A DNA stretch of 41,879 nt from Microvirga sp. Mcv34 (lineage in GTDB: Bacteria > Pseudomonadota > Alphaproteobacteria > Rhizobiales > Beijerinckiaceae). Location of the stretch: assembly GCF_024519725.1 (NCBI RefSeq), contig NZ_JALJRK010000011.1, positions 60,700-102,578 on the forward strand. The letters are read 5' to 3'. A model generated the notes under the pieces. It saw only the letters and a list, made by a program, of their open reading frames with translations, was not told the origin of the DNA and made no database searches. This document shows, in pieces, positions 16,623 through 27,141 of this stretch. Position 1 is the first letter of the stretch, and each line of letters opens with the position of its first letter. The position numbers were made by a program, and so were the translations under genes.

Positions 16623-17066
16623 ATGGCCATGATGGCAGGATCAGCGGGAGGCGGACGGCGGCGCAGGCGCGGCCGGACTCCGGGAGCGATCAACGAAATC
16701 AACATGACGCCGTTCATCGACGTCATGCTGGTGCTGCTCATCATCTTCATGGTGGCGGCGCCCATGATGACCGCCGGCGTGCCGCTCGACCTGCCGCAGA
16801 CCAAGGCCGCGCCGCTGAATTCCGACGCGACGCCCGTGACGCTCTCCATCAAGGCGAACGGCCAGGTGTTCCTGGGCGAGACAGAGCTCGTGGACGAGGC
16901 GATCGTCGGCAAGCTAGCCGAGGTGTCGAAGTCGGGCTTCGATGAGCGCGTTTTCGTGCGTGGCGACAAGAAGGTCGATTACGGGCGCGTCGCGCAGGTG
17001 ATGTCGATCGTGACCACGGCAGGCTACAAGCGCGTCGCCCTCGTGACCGAGGTCGATCAGCGCTGA
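16623..17066 (+). CDS. tolR: Tol-Pal system proton channel subunit TolR
   Basis: ExbD/TolR family protein, partner of TolQ. 147 residues: a basic cytoplasmic tail (GGGRRRRRGRTPGA), then INMTPFIDVMLVLLIIFMV (about 27-45), a single membrane helix carrying the proton-handling Asp33, then a periplasmic domain ending VALVTEVDQR. The arginine-rich tail is somewhat strong but fits inside-positive topology. It lies 12 nt after tolQ and 29 nt before tolA, clearly in one operon. Confidence 0.96.
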   Translation: MAMMAGSAGGGRRRRRGRTPGAINEINMTPFIDVMLVLLIIFMVAAPMMTAGVPLDLPQTKAAPLNSDATPVTLSIKANGQVFLGETELVDEAIVGKLAEVSKSGFDERVFVRGDKKVDYGRVAQVMSIVTTAGYKRVALVTEVDQR

Positions 17067-17095
17067 GCGGGATTGAGGACAAGGGGCAAACACAC

Positions 17096-18226
17096 GTGGC
17101 GTTGAAGCTGAAATTCAACACCTCCGAGCCGGGCCTTTGGGTCTCGGGCGTCACGCATGCGTCGCTGTTGGCCGCCGCCCTGATCGGCCTGTCGGTCGGG
17201 AGCGAGTTTCCCCCCGCCGAGGAAGGCATCCCGGTCGAGATCATCACCGACAACCAGCTTTCGCAGATCACCAAGGGCGAGACGAACGCCAAGGCTCCGC
17301 AACCGAAGCCGCGCGCCGAACGCGTGGCCGACAAGACTGAGCTGAAGGATCCGGGCGAGGATAAGCGCGATGCGCCGGCGCCGCCCAAGCGGCCGGCCGA
17401 GATGAAGGTCGCCGAGAAGGAAGAGCCGGTCGCCGCCCAGCCTCCGCCGCCCGCGCCGCCCACGCGCTCGCAGGAGGAAAAGGCCGCCCAGGCCAAGGCC
17501 GAGGAAGAAAAGAAGCTGCAGGAAAAGGCGGAAGCCGAAGCCATCGAGAAGGCCAAGGCCGCCGAGCAGGCCAAGATCGAGGCCCAAGCCAAGGCGAAGG
17601 CGGAAGCGGAGGCGAAAGCCAAGGCTGAAGCGGAAGCCAAGAAGGTCGCCGAGGCGAAGGCCAAAGCGAAGGCCGAGGCCGAGGCCGAAGCCAAGGCGAA
17701 AGCGGAGGCCGAGAAGAAGCTCGCGGAAGCCAAGGCCAAGGAAGAGGCCGAGGCCAAGGCGCGCAAGGAAGCCCAGCTCGCCAAGAAGCTCGACATGGGC
17801 GACCTGAAGCAGTTCCTCGACAGCAAGGAAAAGAACCAGTCCACCGGCGCGACCGGGGCGGAGGTCCAGAGGACCGCCGCGCTCGGCACCGCGACGGGAT
17901 CGTCAGCGAAGCTCTCCCCGAGTCTGCGCGATGCGCTCATCGGCATCCTGGTCTCACAGATCGAGCGCTGCTACAGCGCGCCGATTTCCGCCTCGGGCGG
18001 CCAAGTGACCGCGCCCATTCTCGATATCCGCCTGAACCAGGACGGGTCGCTCAGCACCGAGCCCCGGATCCTCCAGGCGGGAAGCAGCTCGACCGACCGG
18101 GCGGTGGCCGATGCGGCCGTCCGGGCTATCCGCAAGTGCCGCCAGTTCGAGATCCCGGCGAAGTTCGTCCCGTATTACGCGGATTGGAAAGTATTGAACG
18201 TCCAGTTCGATCCTCCTCTCTCTTAA
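17096..18226 (+). CDS. tolA: Tol-Pal bridging protein TolA
   Basis: Links the TolQR motor to TolB/Pal across the periplasm. 376 residues, GTG start at 17096. Order: one N-terminal membrane anchor (about 14-36), a Pro-rich linker (about 90-125), a long Ala/Lys/Glu-rich helix (about 125-240) made of short repeats of the A-K-A-E-A type, and a C-terminal domain (about 285-376) with ERCYSAPISA and AVRAIRKCRQF containing two cysteines that could pair. The DNA of the helix is low-complexity, so its length may vary between strains. Confidence 0.92.
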   Translation: MALKLKFNTSEPGLWVSGVTHASLLAAALIGLSVGSEFPPAEEGIPVEIITDNQLSQITKGETNAKAPQPKPRAERVADKTELKDPGEDKRDAPAPPKRPAEMKVAEKEEPVAAQPPPPAPPTRSQEEKAAQAKAEEEKKLQEKAEAEAIEKAKAAEQAKIEAQAKAKAEAEAKAKAEAEAKKVAEAKAKAKAEAEAEAKAKAEAEKKLAEAKAKEEAEAKARKEAQLAKKLDMGDLKQFLDSKEKNQSTGATGAEVQRTAALGTATGSSAKLSPSLRDALIGILVSQIERCYSAPISASGGQVTAPILDIRLNQDGSLSTEPRILQAGSSSTDRAVADAAVRAIRKCRQFEIPAKFVPYYADWKVLNVQFDPPLS

Positions 18227-18253
18227 AGCCCTTCAAGCTTGAGACAGCACCCC

Positions 18254-19588
18254 ATGATCACTCGCTTCGTTTCCCGTCTTCTCGTCGCGCTCGCCGTCGT
18301 CATGCCGATGGCGGCGCTCGCGCCGTCCGCCCAGGCCCAGCTCTCGTTCCGTGTCGGCCCCGGCGGGCAGTTCCAGCCCATGCCCATCGCCGTGGCGGAT
18401 TTTTCCGGCGAGGGCGATCTCGGCCAGCGTGTGTCGGGCATCATCACGAGCAACCTGCAGCGCTCGGGCTATTTCGCGCCGCTCGACAAGTCCCGTTTCC
18501 CGGAGCGCCCGTCCTTCGACGCCGCACCGCGTTTCGACGCCTGGAAGATGGCCGGCGCGCAGGCCCTGGTGACGGGTCGCGTGTCGCGCGATCCCTCGGG
18601 CCGCCTCCGCGCGGAGTTCCGCCTGTGGGACATCGAGTCGGGCCAGCAGCTCACCGGCCAGCAATACGTGACCGACGCCAATTTCTGGCGCCGCGTCGGC
18701 CACATCATTTCGGATGCGGTCTACACCAAGGTGACCGGCTTCGGCGGCTTCTTCGACACGCGCATCGTATTCGTCGATGAATCGGGCCCGAAGGAGAACC
18801 GCCGCAAGCGTCTCGCGATCATGGACCAGGACGGCGCGAACGTGCGCTACCTGACGCAGGGCGACACCTCTGTCGTGACCCCGCGCTATTCGCCGGCCAC
18901 GCAGGACATCACCTATTCGGCCCAGGTCGAGGGCCAGCAGCCGCGCGTCCAGGTGATCAACCTGGAGACCGGCACGCGTCAGGTGCTCGGCAACTTCCCC
19001 GACATGGCCTCCTCGCCGCGCTTCGCGCCGGACGGACAGCGAATCGTCATGAGCCTGCAGCAGGGCGGCAACGCCAACATCTTCATGATGGACTTAGGAT
19101 CGCGCGCCACCACGCGCCTGACCTCCACCGCCGCTATCGACACCTCGCCGTCGTTCTCGCCGGACGGCAGCCAGATCGTGTTCGAGAGCGACCGCGGCGG
19201 CAAGCAGCAGATCTACGCCATGAACGCGGACGGTTCGAACCAGCGCCGCATCTCCTTCGGCGACGGCTCCTATTCGCAGCCGGCCTGGTCGCCGCGCGGC
19301 GACTATATCGCCTTCACCAAGCAGCGCGCGGGCGGCTTCGCCATCGGCATCATGAAGCCCGACGGCTCGGGCGAGCGCATCCTGACGGAGGGCTTCCACA
19401 ACGAAAGCCCGACCTGGGCGCCGAACGGCCAGTACATCCTGTTCTTCCGGGATCCGGGCGGACAGGCCGGCGGCAAGCTCTACATGGTCGATATCACAGG
19501 CCGCGTGGAGCAGCCCGTGCCGACACCGTCCTTCGCATCCGACCCGACCTGGTCGCCGCTGTTGAGCGAAAGCCGGCAGAGCAACTGA
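18254..19588 (+). CDS. tolB: Tol-Pal system periplasmic beta-propeller TolB
   Basis: Periplasmic protein that binds Pal and the TolA C terminus. From the ATG at 18254 (444 residues) the first 29 residues form a signal peptide ending APSAQAQ. An N-terminal alpha/beta domain follows (about 30-160), then a six-bladed propeller with WD40-like PD40 repeats such as [29 protein letters not shown] and [15 protein letters not shown]. An in-frame TTG at 18239 could add five residues but would put them before the signal peptide. It is the last gene of tolQRAB and is closed by a clear terminator. Confidence 0.96.
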   Translation: MITRFVSRLLVALAVVMPMAALAPSAQAQLSFRVGPGGQFQPMPIAVADFSGEGDLGQRVSGIITSNLQRSGYFAPLDKSRFPERPSFDAAPRFDAWKMAGAQALVTGRVSRDPSGRLRAEFRLWDIESGQQLTGQQYVTDANFWRRVGHIISDAVYTKVTGFGGFFDTRIVFVDESGPKENRRKRLAIMDQDGANVRYLTQGDTSVVTPRYSPATQDITYSAQVEGQQPRVQVINLETGTRQVLGNFPDMASSPRFAPDGQRIVMSLQQGGNANIFMMDLGSRATTRLTSTAAIDTSPSFSPDGSQIVFESDRGGKQQIYAMNADGSNQRRISFGDGSYSQPAWSPRGDYIAFTKQRAGGFAIGIMKPDGSGERILTEGFHNESPTWAPNGQYILFFRDPGGQAGGKLYMVDITGRVEQPVPTPSFASDPTWSPLLSESRQSN

Positions 19589-19597
19589 TCCGACGAG

Positions 19598-19623
19598 AAA
19601 AGGGCCCCATTGGGGCCCTTTTT
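19598..19623. terminator. Bidirectional terminator between tolB and the HdeD-like gene
   Basis: An 11-bp stem AAAAGGGCCCC/GGGGCCCTTTT with a 3-nt ATT loop and a T-run on the plus strand; the A-run on the other side gives a T-run on the minus strand. It lies between convergent genes and probably serves both. Confidence 0.9.
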
Positions 19624-19630
19624 ATTGGGT

Positions 19631-20245
19631 TCAGGCGCGCGTGGGTGCCGCGCTGCTGGGTTCGTCCTTGTAGCCCTTGAGCTTGAAGGCGAGCGCCAGG
19701 AGGGAAATGCCGAACACGAGCGCGTAGGCTCCGAGCCACCAGGTCAGCACCACGGCGCCGACGAGCGGCGCGACCAGCAGCGCGACGCCGAAGAGAACCG
19801 ACACGATGCCGCTGAAGATCAGCCAGCCGCGTCCGTAGGCCGGATTGAGCTTGAAGGCCGCGACGATCATCAGGACGCCGGTGATCAGCGACCACACGGC
19901 CATCAGGGTGACGAAGAACACGACCGTGAGCCCCGGCATCATGAAGGCGATGACGCCGACCAGGATGTTCAGGATGCCCTCGAGAACCAGAAGGCCCCAG
20001 CGCTGGTTGTTGGATGCGGCCCTGACCGCCGCGATGATCCCGAACACGCCGTCGACCAGCATGTAGGCGGCGAAGACCCAGACCAGGGACAGGAGCGTGG
20101 CGCCGGGCATGAAGAAGGCGATGAGCGCGAAGATGATCGCGAAGACGCCCCGGAGCGCCAGGGCCCACCAGTTCTGGGCCAGGATCCGGCTCATGGCGTG
20201 GGTGCGGTCAAGGGTCTCGAAAGGGCCGGTGGTGCCTGTAGCCAT
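19631..20245 (-). CDS. HdeD family (DUF308) membrane protein
   Basis: Inner-membrane protein of 204 residues related to HdeD, which is linked to acid resistance in E. coli; the mechanism is unknown. About six membrane segments pair up as internal repeats, e.g. WALALRGVFAIIFALIAFF and WGLLVLEGILNILVGVIAF, each starting with an aromatic residue and carrying a G-x-x-x-I pattern. GAGGAGG lies 7 nt ahead of the ATG. It and the next gene sit on the minus strand inside what is normally an unbroken tolB-pal run. Confidence 0.92.
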   Translation of the reverse strand: MATGTTGPFETLDRTHAMSRILAQNWWALALRGVFAIIFALIAFFMPGATLLSLVWVFAAYMLVDGVFGIIAAVRAASNNQRWGLLVLEGILNILVGVIAFMMPGLTVVFFVTLMAVWSLITGVLMIVAAFKLNPAYGRGWLIFSGIVSVLFGVALLVAPLVGAVVLTWWLGAYALVFGISLLALAFKLKGYKDEPSSAAPTRA

Positions 20246-20330
20246 AGGAAGTCCTCCTCGAAAAGGGACATGCCGCCTTCAAGATCAACGCCAAGCTTGA
20301 CCGTTGGTTTCCCGGTTCTTCTTTCGGCTT

Positions 20331-21842
20331 CTACTCTCCTGGCGAGGTCTCGCTCTCTCTGATCTTGGTCAGCTTGCGCCGCAGGGCAAGCTTGCGACGC
20401 CTGAGGCGCACGCGGCGCTTGAGGCGGAAGGCGCGGATCAGGAGCGCGAGGCCGAGCCAGATGAGGCCGATGACGATCGGCGACACGATCAGGACGGGAA
20501 AGACCGTCACCAGGACGGCGAGCGCCAGCAGCGCGCCGCCGATGATCGCGACGCTGCTCGCCTCGGTGGCCGTGAGCGAGCGCGAGCCGACCGCCTTGCC
20601 GACCGTGCTCGACAGGGCGAGGGCGCCGGCAGCCAGCCGGCGGACGCCACCTTTCTTGAAGCGATGACCGCGGCGCGAACGCATGTTCCGGGCCTGGCGG
20701 CGCCTGGATTGCCAGCCGGGAACGATCTCGGTCGCATTGGCGAGATCCTCCAGGTACATGGCCTCCATGGCTTCGGCGAAGTGAGCATCCTCGACCACCA
20801 CGTCGAGTTCCCAATTAGTCGCCCAGCTGGCGATGTTGAGGTTGGTGGAGCCGACGCGCGCCCAGCGGCCGTCGACCACGGCGGTCTTGGCATGGAGCAT
20901 CGAGCCGTTCCACTCGAAGACCCTGATCCCGGCCTCGATCAGAGAGCGGTAGCCGGCGCGCACCACCGGCTGAAGGGCGAGGACATCGCTCGATCCGGGA
21001 ACGAGGAGGCGCACGTCCACCCCGTCGCGGGCCGCTTCGCCCAGGGCCTGCACGTAGGACGTGGTGGCGACGAAATAGGCGTCCGTGAGCCAGAGGTTGC
21101 GCTGGGCCGTCGCGGCGATGAACTGGTCCACCCGGTACGTTCGGAACATGCCCGGCTCGCCGCTGATGACCCGGGCGGCGACCGAACCCGCCTGCGCGAT
21201 CAGGTCCGCATGGGGCAGCTCGGATTTCGGGATCGCCCTCATGCCGGCGAGAACCCAGCTCTCGGCGAAGGTCGCATCGAGATCGGCGACCACCGGGCCT
21301 TCGAGGGAGAGGCCGGTGTCGCGCCACGGCTCCGCGCCGTTCCGCCCGACCCAGTTGTCGGAGATGCACAGCCCGGACACGAAGGCGATGCGCCCGTCCA
21401 CGGTGATCAGCTTGCGATGGTTGCGCCGGATCCAGAATGGGTCGGTCAGGCGGGGCGGGTTGAAGACGCGGGCCTCGACGCCCGCCTCCCGCAGCCGCCG
21501 CCAGTAATGGGGCAGGGCGCGGAACGAGGAGCCGAGCCAGTCGTAGAGCACGCGCACCTTCACGCCGGCGCACGCGCGCTCCATCAGCGCCTCGGCGAAT
21601 TCGCGGCCGGTCTCGTCGTCGGCGATGATGAAGTTCTCGAAATGGACGACCCTCGTGGCCGACCGGATCGCCTTCAGCCAGGCCGGATAGTTTTCGCGCG
21701 AGTCCCGGAGCAGGGCCACGGCGTTGCCCTGGCGCAGGTCGCTGTCCGCGATGCGCGAGAAGGCGCGCTCGAGGCGCAGGTCGTCCAGGGCTTTACGATA
21801 AGGATGCGCATGGCTTCCGGGCTGGGTCGTCACGATGTTCAT
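20331..21842 (-). CDS. Phospholipase-D superfamily protein, cardiolipin-synthase-like
   Basis: A PLD-fold enzyme with two HKD motifs: HRKLITVDG (His142, Lys144, Asp149) and HAKTAVVDG (His317, Lys319, Asp324), each followed by a G-S/N-type signature. This is the layout of cardiolipin synthases (ClsB/ClsC-like), which join two phospholipids, but a phospholipase or other transferase role is possible. 503 residues. Unlike ClsA it lacks N-terminal membrane helices; two hydrophobic segments instead lie near 430-475, followed by an Arg/Lys-rich tail of about 30 residues. It lies 85 bp upstream of the HdeD-like gene on the same strand and diverges from pal. Confidence 0.9.
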   Translation of the reverse strand: MNIVTTQPGSHAHPYRKALDDLRLERAFSRIADSDLRQGNAVALLRDSRENYPAWLKAIRSATRVVHFENFIIADDETGREFAEALMERACAGVKVRVLYDWLGSSFRALPHYWRRLREAGVEARVFNPPRLTDPFWIRRNHRKLITVDGRIAFVSGLCISDNWVGRNGAEPWRDTGLSLEGPVVADLDATFAESWVLAGMRAIPKSELPHADLIAQAGSVAARVISGEPGMFRTYRVDQFIAATAQRNLWLTDAYFVATTSYVQALGEAARDGVDVRLLVPGSSDVLALQPVVRAGYRSLIEAGIRVFEWNGSMLHAKTAVVDGRWARVGSTNLNIASWATNWELDVVVEDAHFAEAMEAMYLEDLANATEIVPGWQSRRRQARNMRSRRGHRFKKGGVRRLAAGALALSSTVGKAVGSRSLTATEASSVAIIGGALLALAVLVTVFPVLIVSPIVIGLIWLGLALLIRAFRLKRRVRLRRRKLALRRKLTKIRESETSPGE

Positions 21843-22099
21843 GACCTCTCAACGCACGAAACTGGCAATTGGCAGCAGCCCAGCTTCGTCCGCCTGTTTT
21901 TACTTACCTAAGGGTAGGAATAAACGACACGCCTGAAACCGTTCACACTTGGTTAACCCTAACTCCAACTACCACAACTTGGCCATAATTCACCTTAATC
22001 CCCCAGAGTCCCTTCGCGGTTGACGGAACCCTCCCTTAACCATCCTCCCGATATGAAAGACACAACGTTCGGCAAACGTATGTGTAAGGAGTATTGCCA
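21843..22099. other. Divergent control region of the PLD gene and pal
   Basis: 257 bp without a gene, clearly AT-richer than its surroundings, between divergent genes. It contains GTTAACC and several TTAACC/TTAATC elements and a TTGACG at 22020-22025, but no well-spaced -10. AAGGAG at 22086-22091 is the pal ribosome site. Promoters for both directions are expected here. Confidence 0.5.
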
Positions 22100-22600
22100 A
22101 TGATGACGCTGCGCGCCGTCAAGTTCGCCGCTGCTATCGTCCTCGCCCTCGGGGCGGCGGCGTGTTCGTCCAACAAAGATGGAATGGCCGACGGAGCCGG
22201 GGGCTTCGGCGCCGGTGGCGCCGCCACCCCGGGCAGCGCCCAGGATTTCGTCGTCAACGTGGGTGACCGCGTGTTCTTCGAGACCGACTCGACCGACCTC
22301 ACCCCCACGGCCGTCGCGACTCTCGACAAGCAGGCCCAGTGGCTGCAGCGCTACCCGCAATACACCTTCATCCTCGAAGGCCATGCGGACGAGCGCGGTA
22401 CCCGCGAGTACAACTACTCGCTCTCCGCCCGCCGCGCCCAGGTCGTCCGCGACTACCTGATCTCCCGCGGCATCCCAGGCAACCGCTTCCGCACCGTGTC
22501 CTACGGCAAGGAGCGCCCGGTGGCGGTCTGCAACGACATCTCCTGCTGGTCGCAGAACCGCCGCGCGGTCACCGTGCTCGGCGGCGGCGCCGGGGCATAA
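22100..22600 (+). CDS. pal: Peptidoglycan-associated outer-membrane lipoprotein Pal
   Basis: OmpA-family lipoprotein that anchors the outer membrane to peptidoglycan and cycles with TolB. 166 residues from the ATG at 22100, which has AAGGAG at 8-nt spacing. The signal peptide ends with a lipobox-like AAAC, so Cys22 should be lipidated. After a Gly-rich linker comes the OmpA domain with VFFETDSTDLT, the peptidoglycan-binding LEGHADERGTREYNYSLS and the YGKERPVA segment. It normally follows tolB directly; here two opposite-strand genes intervene. Confidence 0.97.
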   Translation: MMTLRAVKFAAAIVLALGAAACSSNKDGMADGAGGFGAGGAATPGSAQDFVVNVGDRVFFETDSTDLTPTAVATLDKQAQWLQRYPQYTFILEGHADERGTREYNYSLSARRAQVVRDYLISRGIPGNRFRTVSYGKERPVAVCNDISCWSQNRRAVTVLGGGAGA

Positions 22601-22613
22601 GGCCTCACCTAGC

Positions 22614-22659
22614 GCACCGTGCGGAAAAGTGGACCCGGTTTTCCGTGCCCGAACGATGC
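22614..22659 (-). repeat. Palindromic repeat, inverted type A copy 3
   Basis: Reverse-orientation copy of the 46-bp type A unit, 40/46 matches to 6882-6927, starting 14 bp after the pal stop codon. Confidence 0.82.
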
Positions 22660-22675
22660 GCCAGCCAAGAGGGAG

Positions 22676-22724
22676 AACATCGGATTCGACCCCAAAAGTG
22701 GTGTCCACTTGTGGGTCCGATGCT
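22676..22724 (+). repeat. Palindromic repeat, diverged type B copy 2
   Basis: A 49-bp unit with ends AACATCGGA/TCCGATGCT and the CCCAAAAGTGG core, related to 6929-6980. With the adjacent type A unit it fills most of the pal-cpoB gap. Confidence 0.75.
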
Positions 22725-22829
22725 CGACTTCAAGCCCTCGTGAACTCGCAGAGCGCCGCCACATTCTCGCCGTGGCGGCGCTTTTGTGTTATCGGCCTCC
22801 TCGTTCGAGGACCCTCACGGTATCCCAGC

Positions 22830-23795
22830 ATGTTTCAACGCCTGTTTGTCTTTTCAGCCTTTGCCCTCGCTCTGGCCACAACCTCGGTCTTTCCTGCCGC
22901 CGCGCAGGATGCGGCCGACGCGATCGTGCGCCTGAACCGGCTCGAGAGCCAGTTCCGCCAGCTCTCCGGCCAGATGGAGCAGCTCCAGTACGAGAACCGC
23001 CAGCTCAAGGAGCAGCTCCGCAAGTTCCAGGAGGACGTGGAGTTCCGCTTCCAGGAGCGCAGCGGCGGCTCGCGATCCTCGACGCCGCCGACCGCGACGC
23101 CCTCGCGTCCCGCCCAGCCGGCGCCGGCCCAGCCGCAGCGCCGGAGCGACGTGTTCGATCCCTCGGAAGCGCCGGATGCTCCCGGCGCCCCGCGTCCGCT
23201 CGGCGCAACGCCTCCCTCCGCCCCCCTGACGGCGGACGCGAATCGTCCCATGCCGCTGCCCGGCGGGCAGCTGGCCGAGTTGATCGAGCAGGACGAGGAA
23301 GGCCTCGACGGTGCGCCGATGGATGGCGGCGGACATGACCGCATGGGCGGACTCCCCCAAGGGGCGCTTGCCGAGCGTCCCGGCCCGAGCGTCGCGGCGA
23401 CGAGCGTGGGCAACCCGCGTTCCGATTTCGATGCGGCCTATGCCTCCTTCACGCAGAAGCAGTACGACCAGGCCGAAATGGGATTTCGCCGTTTCCTCCA
23501 GTCCAATCCCCGCGACAAGCTGGTGCCCGAGGCGACCTTCTGGCTCGGAGAGACCTATCTCCAGCGCGGCCGCTACCGCGAGGCCGCAGAGCAGTTCCTG
23601 AACGTCACGGCTGAGCATCCAGACGCCGCCAAGGCGCCGGACTCGCTGCTGCGGCTCGGCATCTCCCTGAACGGACTCGGTGCCAAGGACCGTGCCTGCG
23701 CGGTCCTCGCAGAGCTCGACCGCAAGTATCCCCAGGCCTCGGCTCCCGTCCGCCAGGCATCCGACCGCGAGCAGAAGCGCATCAAGTGCAGCTGA
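22830..23795 (+). CDS. cpoB: Tol-Pal cell division coordinator CpoB (YbgF)
   Basis: Periplasmic protein that in E. coli couples Tol-Pal constriction with peptidoglycan synthesis. 321 residues: a signal peptide (1-29, ending AAAQ), a coiled coil (about 34-75; LNRLESQFRQLSGQ, LQYENRQLKEQLRK), a long Pro/Ala-rich linker (about 80-195), then the C-terminal TPR domain from DFDAAYASFTQKQYDQAE, with GETYLQRGRYREAAEQF and APDSLLRLGISLNGLG. The ATG at 22830 is chosen because the signal peptide starts there; the longer frame runs back through repeats. Confidence 0.94.
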   Translation: MFQRLFVFSAFALALATTSVFPAAAQDAADAIVRLNRLESQFRQLSGQMEQLQYENRQLKEQLRKFQEDVEFRFQERSGGSRSSTPPTATPSRPAQPAPAQPQRRSDVFDPSEAPDAPGAPRPLGATPPSAPLTADANRPMPLPGGQLAELIEQDEEGLDGAPMDGGGHDRMGGLPQGALAERPGPSVAATSVGNPRSDFDAAYASFTQKQYDQAEMGFRRFLQSNPRDKLVPEATFWLGETYLQRGRYREAAEQFLNVTAEHPDAAKAPDSLLRLGISLNGLGAKDRACAVLAELDRKYPQASAPVRQASDREQKRIKCS

Positions 23796-23826
23796 GCCGC
23801 TGACGATTTTCGACGAAGGCCGACCG

Positions 23827-24852
23827 ATGGCCGTGCCTCCGCCCCCCGACGATGCGCTTTCGTATGAAGGGCTGGAGCGCCTTTTTGCTTCCCTGAACCA
23901 GGCCTCGGGCATCGTCGCGGCCGTTTCCGGCGGTCCCGACTCGACCGCCCTGATGCACTTGCTCGCCCTCTGGCGCGCGGCCGGCCTCCGGCCCCCCGTT
24001 CTCGTCGCCACGATCGACCATGGCCTCCGGCCGGACGCCGTCGAGGAGGCCGCTTTCGTCGCCAGTGAAGCCGGTGCCCTGGGCTTGCCGCACCGGACAA
24101 TCGCCTGGATGGGAGACAAGCCCGCGACGGGCATCCAGGAGGCCGCCCGCGAGGCGCGCTATCGGCTCCTCGCCGACCATGCCCATGCGGCAGGGGCTTC
24201 TCATCTGGTCACGGCCCATACTCTCGACGATCAGGCCGAGACGGTCATGATGCGCCTTGCCCGGGGCTCGGGCCTGTCCGGGCTCGCCGGCATGCGGCGG
24301 GAAACGGAGCGTCATGGCCTCGTCCACGTGAGGCCGCTGCTCGGATGGCCGAAGGCGCGCCTCCTCGACCTCTGCCGGAGCCAAGGCTGGCGCTTCGTCG
24401 AGGATCCGTCCAATGCCAATGCGCTCTATGCCCGTGTGCGCTGGCGCGGACTCATGCCGCTCCTGGCGGCAGAGGGGCTCGATGCCACGCGGCTGGCCCG
24501 CTTCGCCGAACGCGTCGCCCGGGCGGAGGAGGCTCTCGACCTCAAGGCCCAGGAGGCCCTGGAGAGGGCAGGGCTCTCCGGCGAGGGCAGCCCCCTGGCG
24601 TTCGACGGCAGCATCCTTGCAAGCGAGCCTTTCGAAATCGCCCTGCGGGTACTGGAGCAGGCCCTTATCGGGGCTGGGCTCGGGCTCGAAAACAGCCGCC
24701 TGAACAGGATCGAAGCCGGCGTGGAGCGCCTGAGGGAGGCCCTCGGGGCCGGGGAGCCCCTGAGCTTCACGGTCGCCGGGGCGCTCGTTCGGCTGGACCG
24801 CGCGGGCCGGGTCACCATCAGGCCGGAACCGCCGAGGCGGCGAGGCCGTTAG
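23827..24852 (+). CDS. tilS: tRNA(Ile)-lysidine synthase TilS
   Basis: Modifies C34 of the tRNA-Ile CAU anticodon to lysidine using ATP and lysine, an essential step for AUA decoding. 341 residues, starting at the ATG 31 nt after cpoB. The PP-loop SGGPDS (34-39) is clear, followed by ATIDHGLRPDAVEEA and AHTLDDQAETVMMRLARGSG, the adenylation-site motifs. The C-terminal part is shorter than in E. coli (about 430 residues), as is usual in alphaproteobacteria. Confidence 0.95.
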   Translation: MAVPPPPDDALSYEGLERLFASLNQASGIVAAVSGGPDSTALMHLLALWRAAGLRPPVLVATIDHGLRPDAVEEAAFVASEAGALGLPHRTIAWMGDKPATGIQEAAREARYRLLADHAHAAGASHLVTAHTLDDQAETVMMRLARGSGLSGLAGMRRETERHGLVHVRPLLGWPKARLLDLCRSQGWRFVEDPSNANALYARVRWRGLMPLLAAEGLDATRLARFAERVARAEEALDLKAQEALERAGLSGEGSPLAFDGSILASEPFEIALRVLEQALIGAGLGLENSRLNRIEAGVERLREALGAGEPLSFTVAGALVRLDRAGRVTIRPEPPRRRGR

Positions 24853-24997
24853 CCAAATCTCTTAGCCAACGTAATCGGATCGCGCCGTATAGGTGCCGCA
24901 TTCCCTTGGCAAGGCGAGACGGTGTGCCTACATTGAGTTTAACCGCGTGGGGAGACCTCCTCGCGCATCATCTCCCTCTGGGGCAGAACCTGATCCG

Positions 24998-26917
<1,920 letters not shown>

Positions 26918-26941
26918 CGGTCCGTCAATCTGTCGAATCCA

Positions 26942-26973
26942 GAACGTCCGCCGCCCGGCGGGCGTTCTTTTTT
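26942..26973 (+). terminator. Rho-independent terminator after ftsH
   Basis: An 11-bp stem GAACGTCCGCC/GGCGGGCGTTC (one T-G pair), 4-nt loop, then six T. It lies 24 bp after the ftsH stop, so glmM probably has its own promoter in 26974-27141. Confidence 0.92.
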
Positions 26974-27141
26974 GTTTACCTCAAAGATCTAATACTCCCT
27001 AAGGGCCGGGCCGAAGGCTGTAACAATCGCTTATCACTTGTGATGGCGCGCATTGGCCCTGAAGCCTTGACCGAATTCAGGGAGGTTGCTTTGAAAAAGC
27101 CAAAGCGCGGATTAGCGCTACGGAATGCGGAGACAAAGCAC

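Noticed and set aside
17520..17770. Tandem repeat or minisatellite in tolA
   Set aside because: The periodicity comes from the Ala/Lys/Glu helix normal for TolA, with synonymous variation between units.
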